64,000 bases of DNA from Fen-330 sp050008465 (GTDB taxonomy: Bacteria; Acidobacteriota; Terriglobia; Bryobacterales; Bryobacteraceae): positions 39,325-103,324 of the forward strand of contig JBEKMO010000003.1 of assembly GCA_050008465.1 (NCBI GenBank), written 5' to 3'. Below, piece by piece: positions 17,457 to 27,174 of the stretch. The notes below the pieces were generated by a model. It saw only the letters and a program-made list of their open reading frames with translations, ran no database searches and was not told where the DNA came from. The translations under genes were made by a program, and so were the position numbers. Position 1 is the stretch's first letter. Every line of letters starts with the position of its first letter.

Positions 17457-20021
17457 ATGCGAAATCGCCTATTCTTACTGTTCTGCTTATCAAGCTCGAT
17501 CTATGGCCAGTCCCTGGGCAGTGCGGGCACCATCCGCGGGAAAATCGCCGATCCAAGCGGCGCCGTCGTCGCCGGGGCAACGGTGAGCCTGTCCAACGAT
17601 CTGACCCTATATCGGCGGGAGGCCAAAGCGTCGGCTTCCGGCGAGTTTCAGTTCACCAATATCCCTCCGAACGTCTACCACCTCGAGGCCGATGCTGCTG
17701 GATTCCAGCATTACCACCGTGATCTAACCATCCGTAGCGTTGTGCCCGTGAACCTTGAAATCGCTCTCGCGATCCAGACGCAACGCGCGTCCGTGACGGT
17801 GAGCTCGGAGGCGCCGCTGATTGAGACTACGCCATTGGCGCACGCCGATGTCGACAACACGCTCTTCTCGAAGATGCCGACAAGCTCGATCGCGTCCGGG
17901 CTCAGCGACATCATCACGCTTTCCACTCCTGCCGTGGTGGCGGACTCGGATGGCTTTTTTCATTCGCTCGGCGATCACGCCCAGATGGCCCTTTCGGTCG
18001 ATAACCAACCCATCACGGATCAGCAGGGAATCCTCTTTTCCACGCAGATTCCCTTGAATGCCATTCAATCCATCGAGGCGGTTTACGGGGGCACTCCGGC
18101 CGAGTACGGCGACAAGACGTCGCTGGTGGTAACCACGGTAACGCGCTCGGGTCTCGGCCAGAAGACGCACGGCAGTTTTTCCGGCGAATACGGCTCTTTC
18201 GGAACCGTCAATCAGAAAGCCGACCTCGGTTTTGGCAGCGCGAAATGGGGCCAGTTCTTTGCCATGAGCACGTCCCGCTCGGGCCGTTTCCTGGATACCC
18301 CCGAATACCGTCCCTTCCATGACGGCGGCAACGACATGAATGTGTTCTCGCGGTCGGACTATCAACCGGATACTTCAAATATGTTCCATCTGAACATACT
18401 GGCCGCCCGGAACTGGTTTCAGATTCCCAACACCATCGATCAGCAGGCCTCCGGGCAGGATCAGAGGCAAATGGTGCGATCGTTCAGCATCGCCCCCGGT
18501 TGGATCCATGTATTCAATGCCTCTACCACGCTGGCGGTGAATCCGTTCGTGCGTCAGGATCTGGTCGATTACTATCCGAGCGCCGATCCCTTGGCGGACC
18601 AGCCAGGCACGCTTCGCCAGACCAGGAGGCTGATCAACCTAGGCCTGAAAACCGACCTCAGCTATCTGCATGGGCGCCATAACGCCAAGTTCGGGGCGCA
18701 GATCACCCACACCCTCCTGACGGAGCAGTTCAGCCTCGGGCTGACCGATCCAACCTTTAACCCCGTCTGTCTCGACGCCAATGGTGGCGCCGTGCTGAAT
18801 CCGGGATTGATCGATCCGGGCCAGTGCCAGACTGCGGGGTTCCAGGCGAATCCGAATCTCTCACCCGGGCTCGTCCCCTATGACCTCACCAGGGGCGGCT
18901 CCCTGTTCCAGTATCGAGGCCATGCCGACATCCGGCAGCAGGCGTTTTATGGGCAGGACGCCATCAGCTTAGGCAAGTTAACGCTCAACATGGGGTTACG
19001 GTTCGACCGCTACGATGGCATCAGCTACGGCACGCAACTCCAACCGCGGCTGGGCGCGTCCTACCTGATTGCGCCGACCAATACGGTCCTGCGGATAGCC
19101 TATTCGCATACCTACGAAACACCGCTCAATGAAAACCTGGTGCTGTCCAGCGCCACCGGCGCGGGCGGCCTGGCGGCAAATGTTTTCGGCGCTTACGCCA
19201 GCGTGCCGCTCAAGCCGGGGATTCGCAACATGTACAACGCCGGCCTGGAACAGAGTCTTGGCCCGCATTTCGTGTTTGAAGGCGACTATTTCTGGAAGTT
19301 CACCCGGAACGCATTTGACCTGGACAATCTCTTCACGACCGCCATCTTCTTCCCCATCGAATGGGACCATTCCAAAATGGACGGCTTCTCGTCCCGGCTG
19401 TCGCTTCGGCAATACAAAGGTCTGAGCGCGTACACGACGCTGGGGCACACGCGGGCCCGTGTTTTCGGCCCGGAGAACGGCGGCCTGATTTTCGGCAGCC
19501 CGGTGGATGTGAGCGTGGTGCGCATTGACCACGATCAGGCGTTCCAGAGCACAACGCACGCGCAGTACCAGGCGGGGAAGAACGGCCCGTGGGTGGCGTT
19601 CACGTGGCGCTACGACAGTGGCATCGTATCCGGGGCCGTTCCGGACCTGGCTAGCGCTCTGGGACTGACTGCGGACCAGCAGGCTCAGATCGGCTTCTAT
19701 TGCGGCAGCCAGGTGGCCACGCCCTGGAGTCCGATCACCACCTGCAATTCCCCGCACTGGGGCGCCAAATTGGTGAACATCCCGGCGCCTGGCACGGAGA
19801 ACGACGATACGAATCCGGCGCGCGTCCGTCCCCGCAATCTGTTCGATGTAGGCGTTGGAAGCGACAACCTGTTCCATACCGAGCGCGTGCGCTGGACCCT
19901 GCGCCTCACGGCGCTGAACATCACCAACAAAGTTGCGATGTACAACTTCCTGTCCACCTGCTCGGGGACGCACTTTGTGGCGCCGCGGGCGTACCGGGCG
20001 GAGTTGGGTATCGCGTTCTGA
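17457..20021 (+). CDS. TonB-dependent receptor, Oar-like (receptor 1)
   Basis: 854 residues. Signal peptide MRNRLFLLFCLSSSIYG, then a carboxypeptidase-regulatory-like domain (about 25-110: TIRGKIADPSGAVVAGATVS), a plug region (about 125-240) with FFHSLGDHAQMALSVDNQP and YGDKTSLVVTTVTRSGLG, and a large beta-barrel ending in AELGIAF, whose terminal Phe is the usual outer-membrane insertion signal. It imports a large or scarce substrate across the outer membrane using TonB energy. It shares many blocks with the receptors at 20083-22686 and 24602-27172, and ends tail-to-tail with receptor 2. Confidence 0.9.
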   Translation: MRNRLFLLFCLSSSIYGQSLGSAGTIRGKIADPSGAVVAGATVSLSNDLTLYRREAKASASGEFQFTNIPPNVYHLEADAAGFQHYHRDLTIRSVVPVNLEIALAIQTQRASVTVSSEAPLIETTPLAHADVDNTLFSKMPTSSIASGLSDIITLSTPAVVADSDGFFHSLGDHAQMALSVDNQPITDQQGILFSTQIPLNAIQSIEAVYGGTPAEYGDKTSLVVTTVTRSGLGQKTHGSFSGEYGSFGTVNQKADLGFGSAKWGQFFAMSTSRSGRFLDTPEYRPFHDGGNDMNVFSRSDYQPDTSNMFHLNILAARNWFQIPNTIDQQASGQDQRQMVRSFSIAPGWIHVFNASTTLAVNPFVRQDLVDYYPSADPLADQPGTLRQTRRLINLGLKTDLSYLHGRHNAKFGAQITHTLLTEQFSLGLTDPTFNPVCLDANGGAVLNPGLIDPGQCQTAGFQANPNLSPGLVPYDLTRGGSLFQYRGHADIRQQAFYGQDAISLGKLTLNMGLRFDRYDGISYGTQLQPRLGASYLIAPTNTVLRIAYSHTYETPLNENLVLSSATGAGGLAANVFGAYASVPLKPGIRNMYNAGLEQSLGPHFVFEGDYFWKFTRNAFDLDNLFTTAIFFPIEWDHSKMDGFSSRLSLRQYKGLSAYTTLGHTRARVFGPENGGLIFGSPVDVSVVRIDHDQAFQSTTHAQYQAGKNGPWVAFTWRYDSGIVSGAVPDLASALGLTADQQAQIGFYCGSQVATPWSPITTCNSPHWGAKLVNIPAPGTENDDTNPARVRPRNLFDVGVGSDNLFHTERVRWTLRLTALNITNKVAMYNFLSTCSGTHFVAPRAYRAELGIAF

Positions 20022-20082
20022 TCCAACAGGGCGCGGTTCATTTAACCATACAGGGCGACTGCCAGGCTTCGGCACCGGTCCC

Positions 20083-22686
20083 TTAGAATGCCCAGCCAAC
20101 CTGCGCTTGGTAAGTGCGCGGCCCCACCCAGTGCGTTCCGCCGAATGGCGAAAGGACGTTGTACAGAGCCGCTTTGTTTGTCAGATTCAGGACTGTGAGA
20201 CGGACGACCGTGCGGACGTGCTCGGTATGAAACAAGTTGTCCGTCCGCACGCCGAGATTCAGCACGTGACGGGAGTCGGTTCGGGGCGGGTTATGGTCGG
20301 GGTTCTCGGCTCCGGGCGCGAGAATGTGAATCCGGCTGGCGCCGTAGTTCGGCGAGCTGCAGGCCGCGATCCGATGCGAAAGTGATGCCTGGTCGCTACC
20401 GCAGTAAAAGCCAATCATGGACTGCTGGTCGGCCGTCAACGCCAGCGCGTCCTGCAGGTTGTTGACCGCGCCCACCACGAGGCCGCTGTCGTAACGCCAT
20501 GTGAAATCGGCCCACCAACCGTCCTTAGCTCTTTGATAGCGGAAGTTGATATTCTGTTGATACACCTGGTCGTGATCCTGTCGATAGGCTCCAACCGTCA
20601 GGTTCGAATTGAAAACGACACCGCCGTTCTCCGGACCGAAGAACCGCGCATTGGCGTGGCCCATGGTCGCGTATACCCGCAGGCCGTGGAGGTTGGTGGT
20701 GCTGATGCGGGCGGAAACGCCGTCCAGCTTCGACTGCTTCCAGCCGATTGGAAACGTTATGGGCGTGCTGAACAGAGCGTCGAAATCGAAAGCATTGCGC
20801 GTGTACTTTCGGAAATAGCTCACATCCACCAAAACCCATCTGCCCAGGCCCTGCTGGATGCCGGCATCGTACTGATTGCGGCTGCCGAGCGCGATGGGCC
20901 GCTGTTCCGCCGTTCCCTTGAACAGGTTGCTCGCAAGACCACCAGACCCCGTGGAACTGGAGACCACGAGATTCTCGGTAGTCGGCGTTTCCATAGTGTG
21001 GCTGTAGCCACCGCGGATGACCGTCTTGGTGGGTTTGAACAGGTAGGAGAACGCGCCGCGCGGCTGCAGGCCATCACCGTCCGTGAGGCCGTCATAGCGG
21101 TCGAACCGCACGCCGATGTTCAGCGTCAGGTCGCCCAGCGTGATGGAATCCTGACCGAAAAGAGCCAACTGATCGATCGTGGCATTGCCGCGGAACCGAT
21201 AAGGCTGTCCTCCCCGGCTCAGGTCATATGGGAGTAAGCTGCTCAAGAAGTCGGGATTGATCCGAAGGCCCGACGCGGCGCATTGGGACGGGTCGTTTGC
21301 ACCCGGCGTCGGCACGGGATCGCCCCCACTCAGGCATGCGGCGTTGTACGCAGGATCGGTGATGCCGAGGGTGAACGCCTCGCCGAGCCGTGTTTGGGCC
21401 GCATTCAGCCCGACCTTCCAGTTATGCCGCCCTTGAACACGCGCCAGATCCGCGTGGACGCCGAGATTCGTGAGTGAACGGTCCTGCGATAGCGTCGCCG
21501 GGGAATCGTCCAAAGGATTTCGGCTCGGATAGTAGTTGACCCGATCCCGGCGGAAGAACGCATTCACGCTGACGAGAGTCCGGGCGTCGAGCGTGTGCTG
21601 GTACCCGGGAGCGAGGTTGAACGAGACCACTTTTTGCCTTTGGTCCTGGCGCGCTTGATCGTAGGTGTTTGGAACTTGCAGCCAATTGCGCGCTAGCATC
21701 AGATCGAGATGGAGGGCGTCTCTTCCGCTGGGTTGAAAGTCCACCCGGTCGAAGAATGTCCCGGTGTTGCCGATGTCGTGCATGGGCCAAAGCTCGGGCG
21801 TATCGAGGAAACGTCCCGTCCGCTCTGCGTTTACGGCCAGAAAGTCACCCCAACGCGCGGCGCCCAGGCCAAGCGTGGCTTCCTCGCCGAGCGTACCGAA
21901 GGAGCCGTAGCGCAGGAGAAAGGAGCCCGAAGACTTTTGCCCGAGTCCGGACCGTGTCGTTGCGTTGACCACGAGACTGGTCTTATCTCCGTACTCCGCC
22001 GCAGGCGAACCAGAGATCACTTCCATCGACTGGATGGCGTTCGCCGGGATCGAGGTCGAGAAAACCTTGTTTCGCTGGTCGGACACTGGTTGGCCGTCGA
22101 TGACGTAGCTTACCTGTGCATGGTCGCCCAGAGGATGGAAAAAGCCGTTTGAATCGGCCGCGACGCCTGGCGTAGTGTAAATGATCGCGTCATTTAGCCC
22201 GGAATCGGGAGAGAACGTTGGCAAAGCGGCGAGGAACTGCCGATCCACGGTGTCGCTTGCCGCAGCTTTGTTTTCGACGAGGTTGTCTGGGCTGGCCTGG
22301 ACCGTAATGCTCGCCTGCTGGGCGGCAAGCTCAAGCCGGACATTCAGGCCAATCGGAACAGCCGTTCGGATGACAACATCTGCGTTGTATTCCTGGAAGC
22401 CGGCGAGCGCGATGCGAAGCTTGTACGTGTTCGGCGGAATATGGTTGATCGCGAAGGAGCCATCGGGTTGAGTCTGGGTCCGCAGCGAATAGACGGTAAC
22501 GGGATTCGAAAGCTCGACTGTGGCAGACGGCACGGGTGCGTCGGTCGCGTCTCTGACGGTGCCTTTGAGAGTGCCGGCGCCGCCGAGCGATTGAGCGGCT
22601 TCCGCCAAACCGAACAGAACGTGCAGGAGCACCACGAGCCGAAACGCCTGAAGGTGACGATGGGGGCGCTCCCGAATTTTAGCCAT
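20083..22686 (-). CDS. TonB-dependent receptor, Oar-like (receptor 2)
   Basis: 867 residues from ATG at 22686 with GAGG seven bases before; a TTG four codons upstream is less likely. The signal peptide is long (MAKIRERPHRHLQAFRLVVL...), with an Arg/His-rich start. The order is as in receptor 1: regulatory-like domain (TLKGTVRDATDAPVPSATVE), plug with FFHPLGDHAQVSYVIDGQP and YGDKTSLVVNATTRSGLG, barrel, and terminal AQVGWAF. It is divergent from the DtxR-type regulator gene, sharing a 144-bp region that holds that gene's promoter and operator, so it is the receptor most likely to be under the same control. Confidence 0.9.
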   Translation of the reverse strand: MAKIRERPHRHLQAFRLVVLLHVLFGLAEAAQSLGGAGTLKGTVRDATDAPVPSATVELSNPVTVYSLRTQTQPDGSFAINHIPPNTYKLRIALAGFQEYNADVVIRTAVPIGLNVRLELAAQQASITVQASPDNLVENKAAASDTVDRQFLAALPTFSPDSGLNDAIIYTTPGVAADSNGFFHPLGDHAQVSYVIDGQPVSDQRNKVFSTSIPANAIQSMEVISGSPAAEYGDKTSLVVNATTRSGLGQKSSGSFLLRYGSFGTLGEEATLGLGAARWGDFLAVNAERTGRFLDTPELWPMHDIGNTGTFFDRVDFQPSGRDALHLDLMLARNWLQVPNTYDQARQDQRQKVVSFNLAPGYQHTLDARTLVSVNAFFRRDRVNYYPSRNPLDDSPATLSQDRSLTNLGVHADLARVQGRHNWKVGLNAAQTRLGEAFTLGITDPAYNAACLSGGDPVPTPGANDPSQCAASGLRINPDFLSSLLPYDLSRGGQPYRFRGNATIDQLALFGQDSITLGDLTLNIGVRFDRYDGLTDGDGLQPRGAFSYLFKPTKTVIRGGYSHTMETPTTENLVVSSSTGSGGLASNLFKGTAEQRPIALGSRNQYDAGIQQGLGRWVLVDVSYFRKYTRNAFDFDALFSTPITFPIGWKQSKLDGVSARISTTNLHGLRVYATMGHANARFFGPENGGVVFNSNLTVGAYRQDHDQVYQQNINFRYQRAKDGWWADFTWRYDSGLVVGAVNNLQDALALTADQQSMIGFYCGSDQASLSHRIAACSSPNYGASRIHILAPGAENPDHNPPRTDSRHVLNLGVRTDNLFHTEHVRTVVRLTVLNLTNKAALYNVLSPFGGTHWVGPRTYQAQVGWAF

Positions 22687-22777
22687 GGCTAACCTCAACT
22701 GAACAGATGATCCAACGCCGGTAAAAGACGCTGGTTTCAGGATGCGGAGCGTTTTACCAAGGGGCCAGAGATTTCGG

Positions 22778-22807
22778 TTGAAAGAGCCCCATGCCTTTCG
22801 GTATCAT
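22778..22807 (+). promoter_or_regulatory. Sigma70-like promoter of the DtxR-type regulator
   Basis: TTGAAA at 22778-22783 and TATCAT at 22802-22807 are separated by 18 bases. The predicted transcript starts near 22814, inside the operator palindrome. This rules out a TTG at 22807 as the start codon because it would lie in the -10 box. Confidence 0.55.
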
Positions 22808-22810
22808 TGA

Positions 22811-22828
22811 ATTTAGTGGCGGCTAAAT
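22811..22828. promoter_or_regulatory. Operator palindrome ATTTAG-N6-CTAAAT
   Basis: Perfect six-base arms (22811-22816 and 22823-22828) around TGGCGG, directly downstream of the -10 box and three bases ahead of the regulator's GTG. The AT-rich TTTAG/CTAAA half-site resembles sites bound by DtxR/MntR-family dimers. The position fits autorepression and possibly control of the divergent receptor 2. No second copy was seen at receptors 1 or 3. Confidence 0.55.
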
Positions 22829-22830
22829 CT

Positions 22831-23514
22831 GTGCTTCTCTCGACATCGGAAGCAGTTGAGGACTATCTCAAGGCGATATTGGAACTGAGCGGCCCCGGAG
22901 AGGAACGCGTCACCAGCAACGCGCTTGCCGGGCATCTTGGTGTCCGCGCGGCCTCGGTATCGGGCATGCTTCAGAAGCTCGCATTGCAGCGGCCCTCTTT
23001 CGTGAAGTACGAGAAGCACCATGGCGTGCGTCTGACTGAGGCTGGCAAGCGCCAGGCCTTGGAGGTGTTGCGCCACCATCGGCTACTGGAACGATTCCTG
23101 CAGGAGTTCCTAGGTTATTCGTGGGACGAGGTGCATGAGGAGGCCGAACGCCTGGAGCACTTCATCTCGGAGCGACTGGAGGATCGGATCGCCGCGAAGC
23201 TTGGCGACCCCGATGTTGATCCGCATGGTCATCCCATTCCGCAACGAGGCGGGGTTCTGCCGGTCCGCGAGGAGGTTTCTCTTTCGCAGTGGGTTTGCGG
23301 GATTCCCGCAGTCATCAGCAGCGTCTCAGACCGGGATGCTTCCGCCCTTCGTGAGATGCAGCGCATTGGGTTGATGCCGGGTGTGAAGGTGATGGTCGAA
23401 CCAAGCGCGAGGGATGCCTCCCTCCTAATTTGGATTGGTGGCGGAAGTGAGCCAATCCGGTTGAGACCGCGGCTGGCCAGCCACATCTCGGTCATTGCCG
23501 AGCCGGTCCCGTGA
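22831..23514 (+). CDS. DtxR/MntR-family metal-dependent transcriptional regulator
   Basis: 227 residues from the GTG at 22831, chosen because promoter and operator occupy the sequence upstream. Winged helix at residues 1-65 (SEAVEDYLKAILEL, with the Asp/Glu of the first metal site), dimerisation and metal-binding domain about 66-140 (HHRLLERFLQ and WDEVHEEAERLEHFIS supply the His/Glu ligands), and a C-terminal SH3-like/FeoA domain about 150-227 (MQRIGLMPGVKVMVE). The three-domain form is as in DtxR/IdeR. It represses genes when Mn(II) or Fe(II) is plentiful. It sits between receptors 2 and 3, implying that metal status controls this cluster. Confidence 0.88.
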   Translation: MLLSTSEAVEDYLKAILELSGPGEERVTSNALAGHLGVRAASVSGMLQKLALQRPSFVKYEKHHGVRLTEAGKRQALEVLRHHRLLERFLQEFLGYSWDEVHEEAERLEHFISERLEDRIAAKLGDPDVDPHGHPIPQRGGVLPVREEVSLSQWVCGIPAVISSVSDRDASALREMQRIGLMPGVKVMVEPSARDASLLIWIGGGSEPIRLRPRLASHISVIAEPVP

Positions 23515-23728
23515 CTGGTAGTCGACAGCTCGTGGGAATTTACCTCAGCCAGCCGCTCCGCTATCCGATCTGGGAATGTCCATGCGTTGTCCGTAGGTGA
23601 ACCGTATTAGACCAAGCCCGATGCGGCTTCCCGCTCACCAAAGAAAACAGGCCGGCCGTCGCCCTCTGTGGTCCGCCGGCGGGTTTTCATTCGTCTTCGG
23701 CGGGATACTGGGGTATATACGGAAGACG

Positions 23729-24499
23729 ATGAGTCCAGCCTTGATCAAGAGCCTGATCGTGGACGACGAGCCGATCGCCCGGCAGGTACTTCGGGAGGAA
23801 CTTGAGCAAATCCACGATGTGGAAATCGTAGGAGAAGCCGAGCACGGGCAGGAAGCGCTCCGCAAGATCGCCGGTCTCGAGCCCGATGTTGTCTTCCTCG
23901 ACCTCCAGATGCCGGGGATGGGCGGCTTCGATGTGATCCGGAAACTGGAAGGCGGCAAGCTTCCGATCGTCGTGATCGTGACGGCCTACGACCAGCATGC
24001 GATCGAGGCCTTCGAAGCAGGCGCCGTGGATTACCTTCTGAAGCCCGTCACCGAGGCCCGCCTTCGCAAAGCGCTCGATCGGGTGCGCCAACTGTATGGG
24101 AAGCGCCTCGAGATCGCGGAGAGCCTGGCGCAACTGGCCGCGACCGGTTCCGAACCGCAGGTCACGGCCAGGACGCGGAAGATCGTCGGCCGCAAAGGCG
24201 AAGAGTATTTCCTGCTGGATATCGAGGAAGTGCTGGCGTTTCAGGCCGACGGCGAACTGGTGTGGATTATCACCGGGCAGCAGCGTTTCCTGGCGACCCA
24301 GTCGCTCCGTTCGCTCGAAGAACGGCTGAAGGGCCAGCCCTTTCGCCGCGTGCACAGGAACGCCATCGTGAATATCAATCACGTGCGCAAGATGAGTTCC
24401 ATGAGCAGCCAACGCTGGCTATTGACCCTGAGCAACGGCCAGGAGTTGATCGTGAGCAAACGGCAGGCGCACGGCGTCCGTGACATGCTGCGATGGTAG
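23729..24499 (+). CDS. LytTR-family response regulator
   Basis: 256 residues, ATG at 23729 behind GGAAG. Receiver domain 1-125 with acidic pair Asp12-Asp13, phospho-acceptor Asp58 in VVFLDLQMPGM, and Lys105 in DYLLKPV. LytTR DNA-binding domain about 155-256 (EEVLAFQADGELVWI, FRRVHRNAIVNINHV). LytTR regulators pair with LytS/AlgZ-type kinases. The matching kinase is at 27385-29289, on the far side of receptor 3, on the same strand, so the pair brackets that receptor. About 210 bases without a gene separate it from the DtxR-type regulator. Confidence 0.92.
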   Translation: MSPALIKSLIVDDEPIARQVLREELEQIHDVEIVGEAEHGQEALRKIAGLEPDVVFLDLQMPGMGGFDVIRKLEGGKLPIVVIVTAYDQHAIEAFEAGAVDYLLKPVTEARLRKALDRVRQLYGKRLEIAESLAQLAATGSEPQVTARTRKIVGRKGEEYFLLDIEEVLAFQADGELVWIITGQQRFLATQSLRSLEERLKGQPFRRVHRNAIVNINHVRKMSSMSSQRWLLTLSNGQELIVSKRQAHGVRDMLRW

Positions 24500-24601
24500 G
24501 CCTTACCCGCTCGTGACGCAACGCAGGCCGCTCACGGCAAGAACGAGCCCGCCGGCGAGTTTCTTCTGCGGAATCGTGTCCGCGCCGCCAATACTGGAGA
24601 C

Positions 24602-27172
24602 ATGTACAAACCATTGCTCTGGGTAAGCGTGGTTCTGCTCGGCGTCGGAGGTCTCTCCGCGCAGTCCATCAGCAGCGGCACCATCGCCGGCACCGTCACC
24701 GACCAGTCGGGCGCAGTTGTGCGCAGCGCCAAGGTCGCGCTACGCAACCCGGTTGCCGGCTACGAACAGTCGGTTGTAACCGACGAGGCGGGGTCTTTCC
24801 GCTTGAACAACATCCCCAAGAACCCTTACCGGCTGACGGTCAGCGCCCCGGGCTTCGCGGATGCCAGCCAGGCGGTGGACGTCCGCAGCGCTCTGCCCAT
24901 CAGAATGAATGTCTCGTTGAAGGTTGCCGAGGCGTCGACAACCGTCACTGTGGAAGGTAGCGGGGCGACGGTGGAGAGCGAACCTTCCGCCCACACGGAC
25001 GTTGACCGGAGCAGCTTTTTGAAGCTGCCGAGTTTCGATCCGGGAGGCCAGCTCAGCCAGGCCATCACGTACAGCACGGGGGGAGTCGCAGCCGATGCCA
25101 ACGGGTTCTTCCATCCCTTGGGAGACCACGCGCAAGTCAGCTTTGTGATCGACGGGCAGCCGATTAGCGATCAGCAGAGCAAGGTATTCTCGACGCAGAT
25201 ACCCTCGGACGCGATTGAGTCCATGGAGTTGATCACCGGATCGCCGGATGCGCAGTATGGCGACAAGTCCAGCTTGATCGTGAACGCGACCACCCGATCC
25301 GGGCTTGGAGCTACCAAAGCGTTCGGCAGCATTGACTCCGAGTGGGGCTCCTTCGGAACCTGGGGCGGCAGCGTTTCGCTGGGTTTCGGGGGGCCGAAGT
25401 TTGGAAACTTCATTGTAGTCAATGGAATACAGTCCGGCCATTTTCTGGATACGCCGGAATTCCTGCCCATCCACGATCGCGGCAACAACGAGAACATCTT
25501 CGACCGGTTCGACTGGCAGCCCACCGGGCAAGACGTGATTCACCTGAATCTCTTCGCGGCGCGGAACTGGTTCCAGGTCCCGAACAGCTATGACCAGTTG
25601 GCCCAGGACCAGAGACAGCGCGTCCTGACGTGGAACATCGCACCGGGATACCAGCACACCTTCAACTCGCACACCCTGTTGACCGTGAATCCCTATGTCC
25701 GCCGCGATGAAGTGAACTACTATGCGAGCAACGATCCATTTGCGGACACCCCGATCACCGCTTCCCAGAATCGCTTCCTGACCGACTACGGAGTCAAGGC
25801 CGACGTCTCTTACGCACGGGGCAGGCACGACATCAAGGTCGGGACGCAGGTCCAGCAGACGCGGCTGACCGAGAACTTTCAGTTCGGAGTCACCGATCCC
25901 ACCTACAATCCCGTATGCCTCGACGTGGGTGGGAACGCCCTGTTGCTGCCCGGCGTCAGCGATCCCGCCCAGTGCTCGAACATCAACGCGGCGTACTCGG
26001 CGAATCCGAACTTGCAGCCGGGAATCGTACCGTATGATCTGACCCGCGGCGGTACGCTGTTCACCTTCCACGGAAAGCACAACATCAACCAGTACGCGTT
26101 CTACATTACCGACACGATCAAGCTGGGCAACTTCACGATCGATGCCGGTTTTCGGGACGACCAATACAACGGCTTGATGTCGGCGAACGGCGTTCAGCCG
26201 CGGATTGGGATTGCGTACCTCATTCCGTCGTCGAACACGGTGCTACGCGTTGCCTATTCGCGCACTTTCGAGACTCCGTTCAACGAAAACCTCATTCTCT
26301 CGAGCGGGACTGGCGGCGGGGGCTTGGCGGAGAACGTCTTCGGATCGGTCTCAACGCCCATTCAGCCGGGGCGCCGGAATCAATTCAATGCGGGCTTGCA
26401 GCAGCGGATCGGGCGCTGGCTCGTCGTCGACGCCGACTACTTCTGGAAGTTCACGGACAACGCTTACGACTTCAGCGTGCTGTTCAATACGCCGATCACG
26501 TTCCCGGTTGCGTGGCACAACTCCAAACTCGACGGCGTGACGGGGCGCGTCAGCAGCATCAACATCCACGGGTTCCAGGCGTACATGACGTTCGGCCATA
26601 CTCGGGCCCGATACTTCCCGCCGGAGGTCGGGGGTCTGATTCCGCTCGGCGGCTTCCCGAGCAACGTCTTCCGTATCGATCACGATCAGGCGTATCAACA
26701 GACCGCCGTGTTCCGCTACCAGCGGCCCAGGAACGCCGAATGGATCGACTTTACATGGCGCTATGACAGCGGTTTGGTCGTTAGCGGCGTGCCAGACGTC
26801 GCCGCGGCGACCCAGCTCACTCCGGCCCAGCAGGTGGACATCGGTTTTGCTTGCAACGGTGTGCCGGCCACGCTTCAGAGCCCGATCATGAGCTGCAATG
26901 GCGTCGGAACATCGACGCTGCTGACGCTGCCCCAGACCGGCGCGGAGAACGACGATCATAATCCGGACCGGGTCAAGTCTCGCAATCTATTCAACCTGGC
27001 AATCGGGACCGACAACCTCTTCCACAAGGAAAAAGGCGGACGTGTCACGCTGCGGTTCACGGTGGAGAACCTGACGAACAGGGTGGCCCTTTACAATTTC
27101 CTCTCCACCTTCAGCGGTACCCACTTTGTTCCGCCGCGCACGTACCAGGTGAAGATCGGATACGCGTTCTGA
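24602..27172 (+). CDS. TonB-dependent receptor, Oar-like (receptor 3)
   Basis: 856 residues, ATG at 24602 with GGAG close by. Signal peptide MYKPLLWVSVVLLGVGGLSA, regulatory-like domain (TIAGTVTDQSGAVVRSAKVA), plug with FFHPLGDHAQVSFVIDGQP and YGDKSSLIVNATTRSGLG, barrel, terminal VKIGYAF. It lies 102 bases after the LytTR regulator and two bases before a 44-residue membrane protein, in one plus-strand run that ends with the sensor kinase. The sequence is closer in the plug to receptor 2 than to receptor 1 by eye. The substrate is unknown; a metal chelate is inferred only from the neighbouring DtxR-type regulator. Confidence 0.9.
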   Translation: MYKPLLWVSVVLLGVGGLSAQSISSGTIAGTVTDQSGAVVRSAKVALRNPVAGYEQSVVTDEAGSFRLNNIPKNPYRLTVSAPGFADASQAVDVRSALPIRMNVSLKVAEASTTVTVEGSGATVESEPSAHTDVDRSSFLKLPSFDPGGQLSQAITYSTGGVAADANGFFHPLGDHAQVSFVIDGQPISDQQSKVFSTQIPSDAIESMELITGSPDAQYGDKSSLIVNATTRSGLGATKAFGSIDSEWGSFGTWGGSVSLGFGGPKFGNFIVVNGIQSGHFLDTPEFLPIHDRGNNENIFDRFDWQPTGQDVIHLNLFAARNWFQVPNSYDQLAQDQRQRVLTWNIAPGYQHTFNSHTLLTVNPYVRRDEVNYYASNDPFADTPITASQNRFLTDYGVKADVSYARGRHDIKVGTQVQQTRLTENFQFGVTDPTYNPVCLDVGGNALLLPGVSDPAQCSNINAAYSANPNLQPGIVPYDLTRGGTLFTFHGKHNINQYAFYITDTIKLGNFTIDAGFRDDQYNGLMSANGVQPRIGIAYLIPSSNTVLRVAYSRTFETPFNENLILSSGTGGGGLAENVFGSVSTPIQPGRRNQFNAGLQQRIGRWLVVDADYFWKFTDNAYDFSVLFNTPITFPVAWHNSKLDGVTGRVSSINIHGFQAYMTFGHTRARYFPPEVGGLIPLGGFPSNVFRIDHDQAYQQTAVFRYQRPRNAEWIDFTWRYDSGLVVSGVPDVAAATQLTPAQQVDIGFACNGVPATLQSPIMSCNGVGTSTLLTLPQTGAENDDHNPDRVKSRNLFNLAIGTDNLFHKEKGGRVTLRFTVENLTNRVALYNFLSTFSGTHFVPPRTYQVKIGYAF

Positions 27173-27174
27173 AC

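Noticed and set aside
22807..22830. TTG start for the DtxR-type protein at 22807
   Set aside because: It overlaps the predicted -10 box and the operator; family members begin at the residue encoded near 22831.
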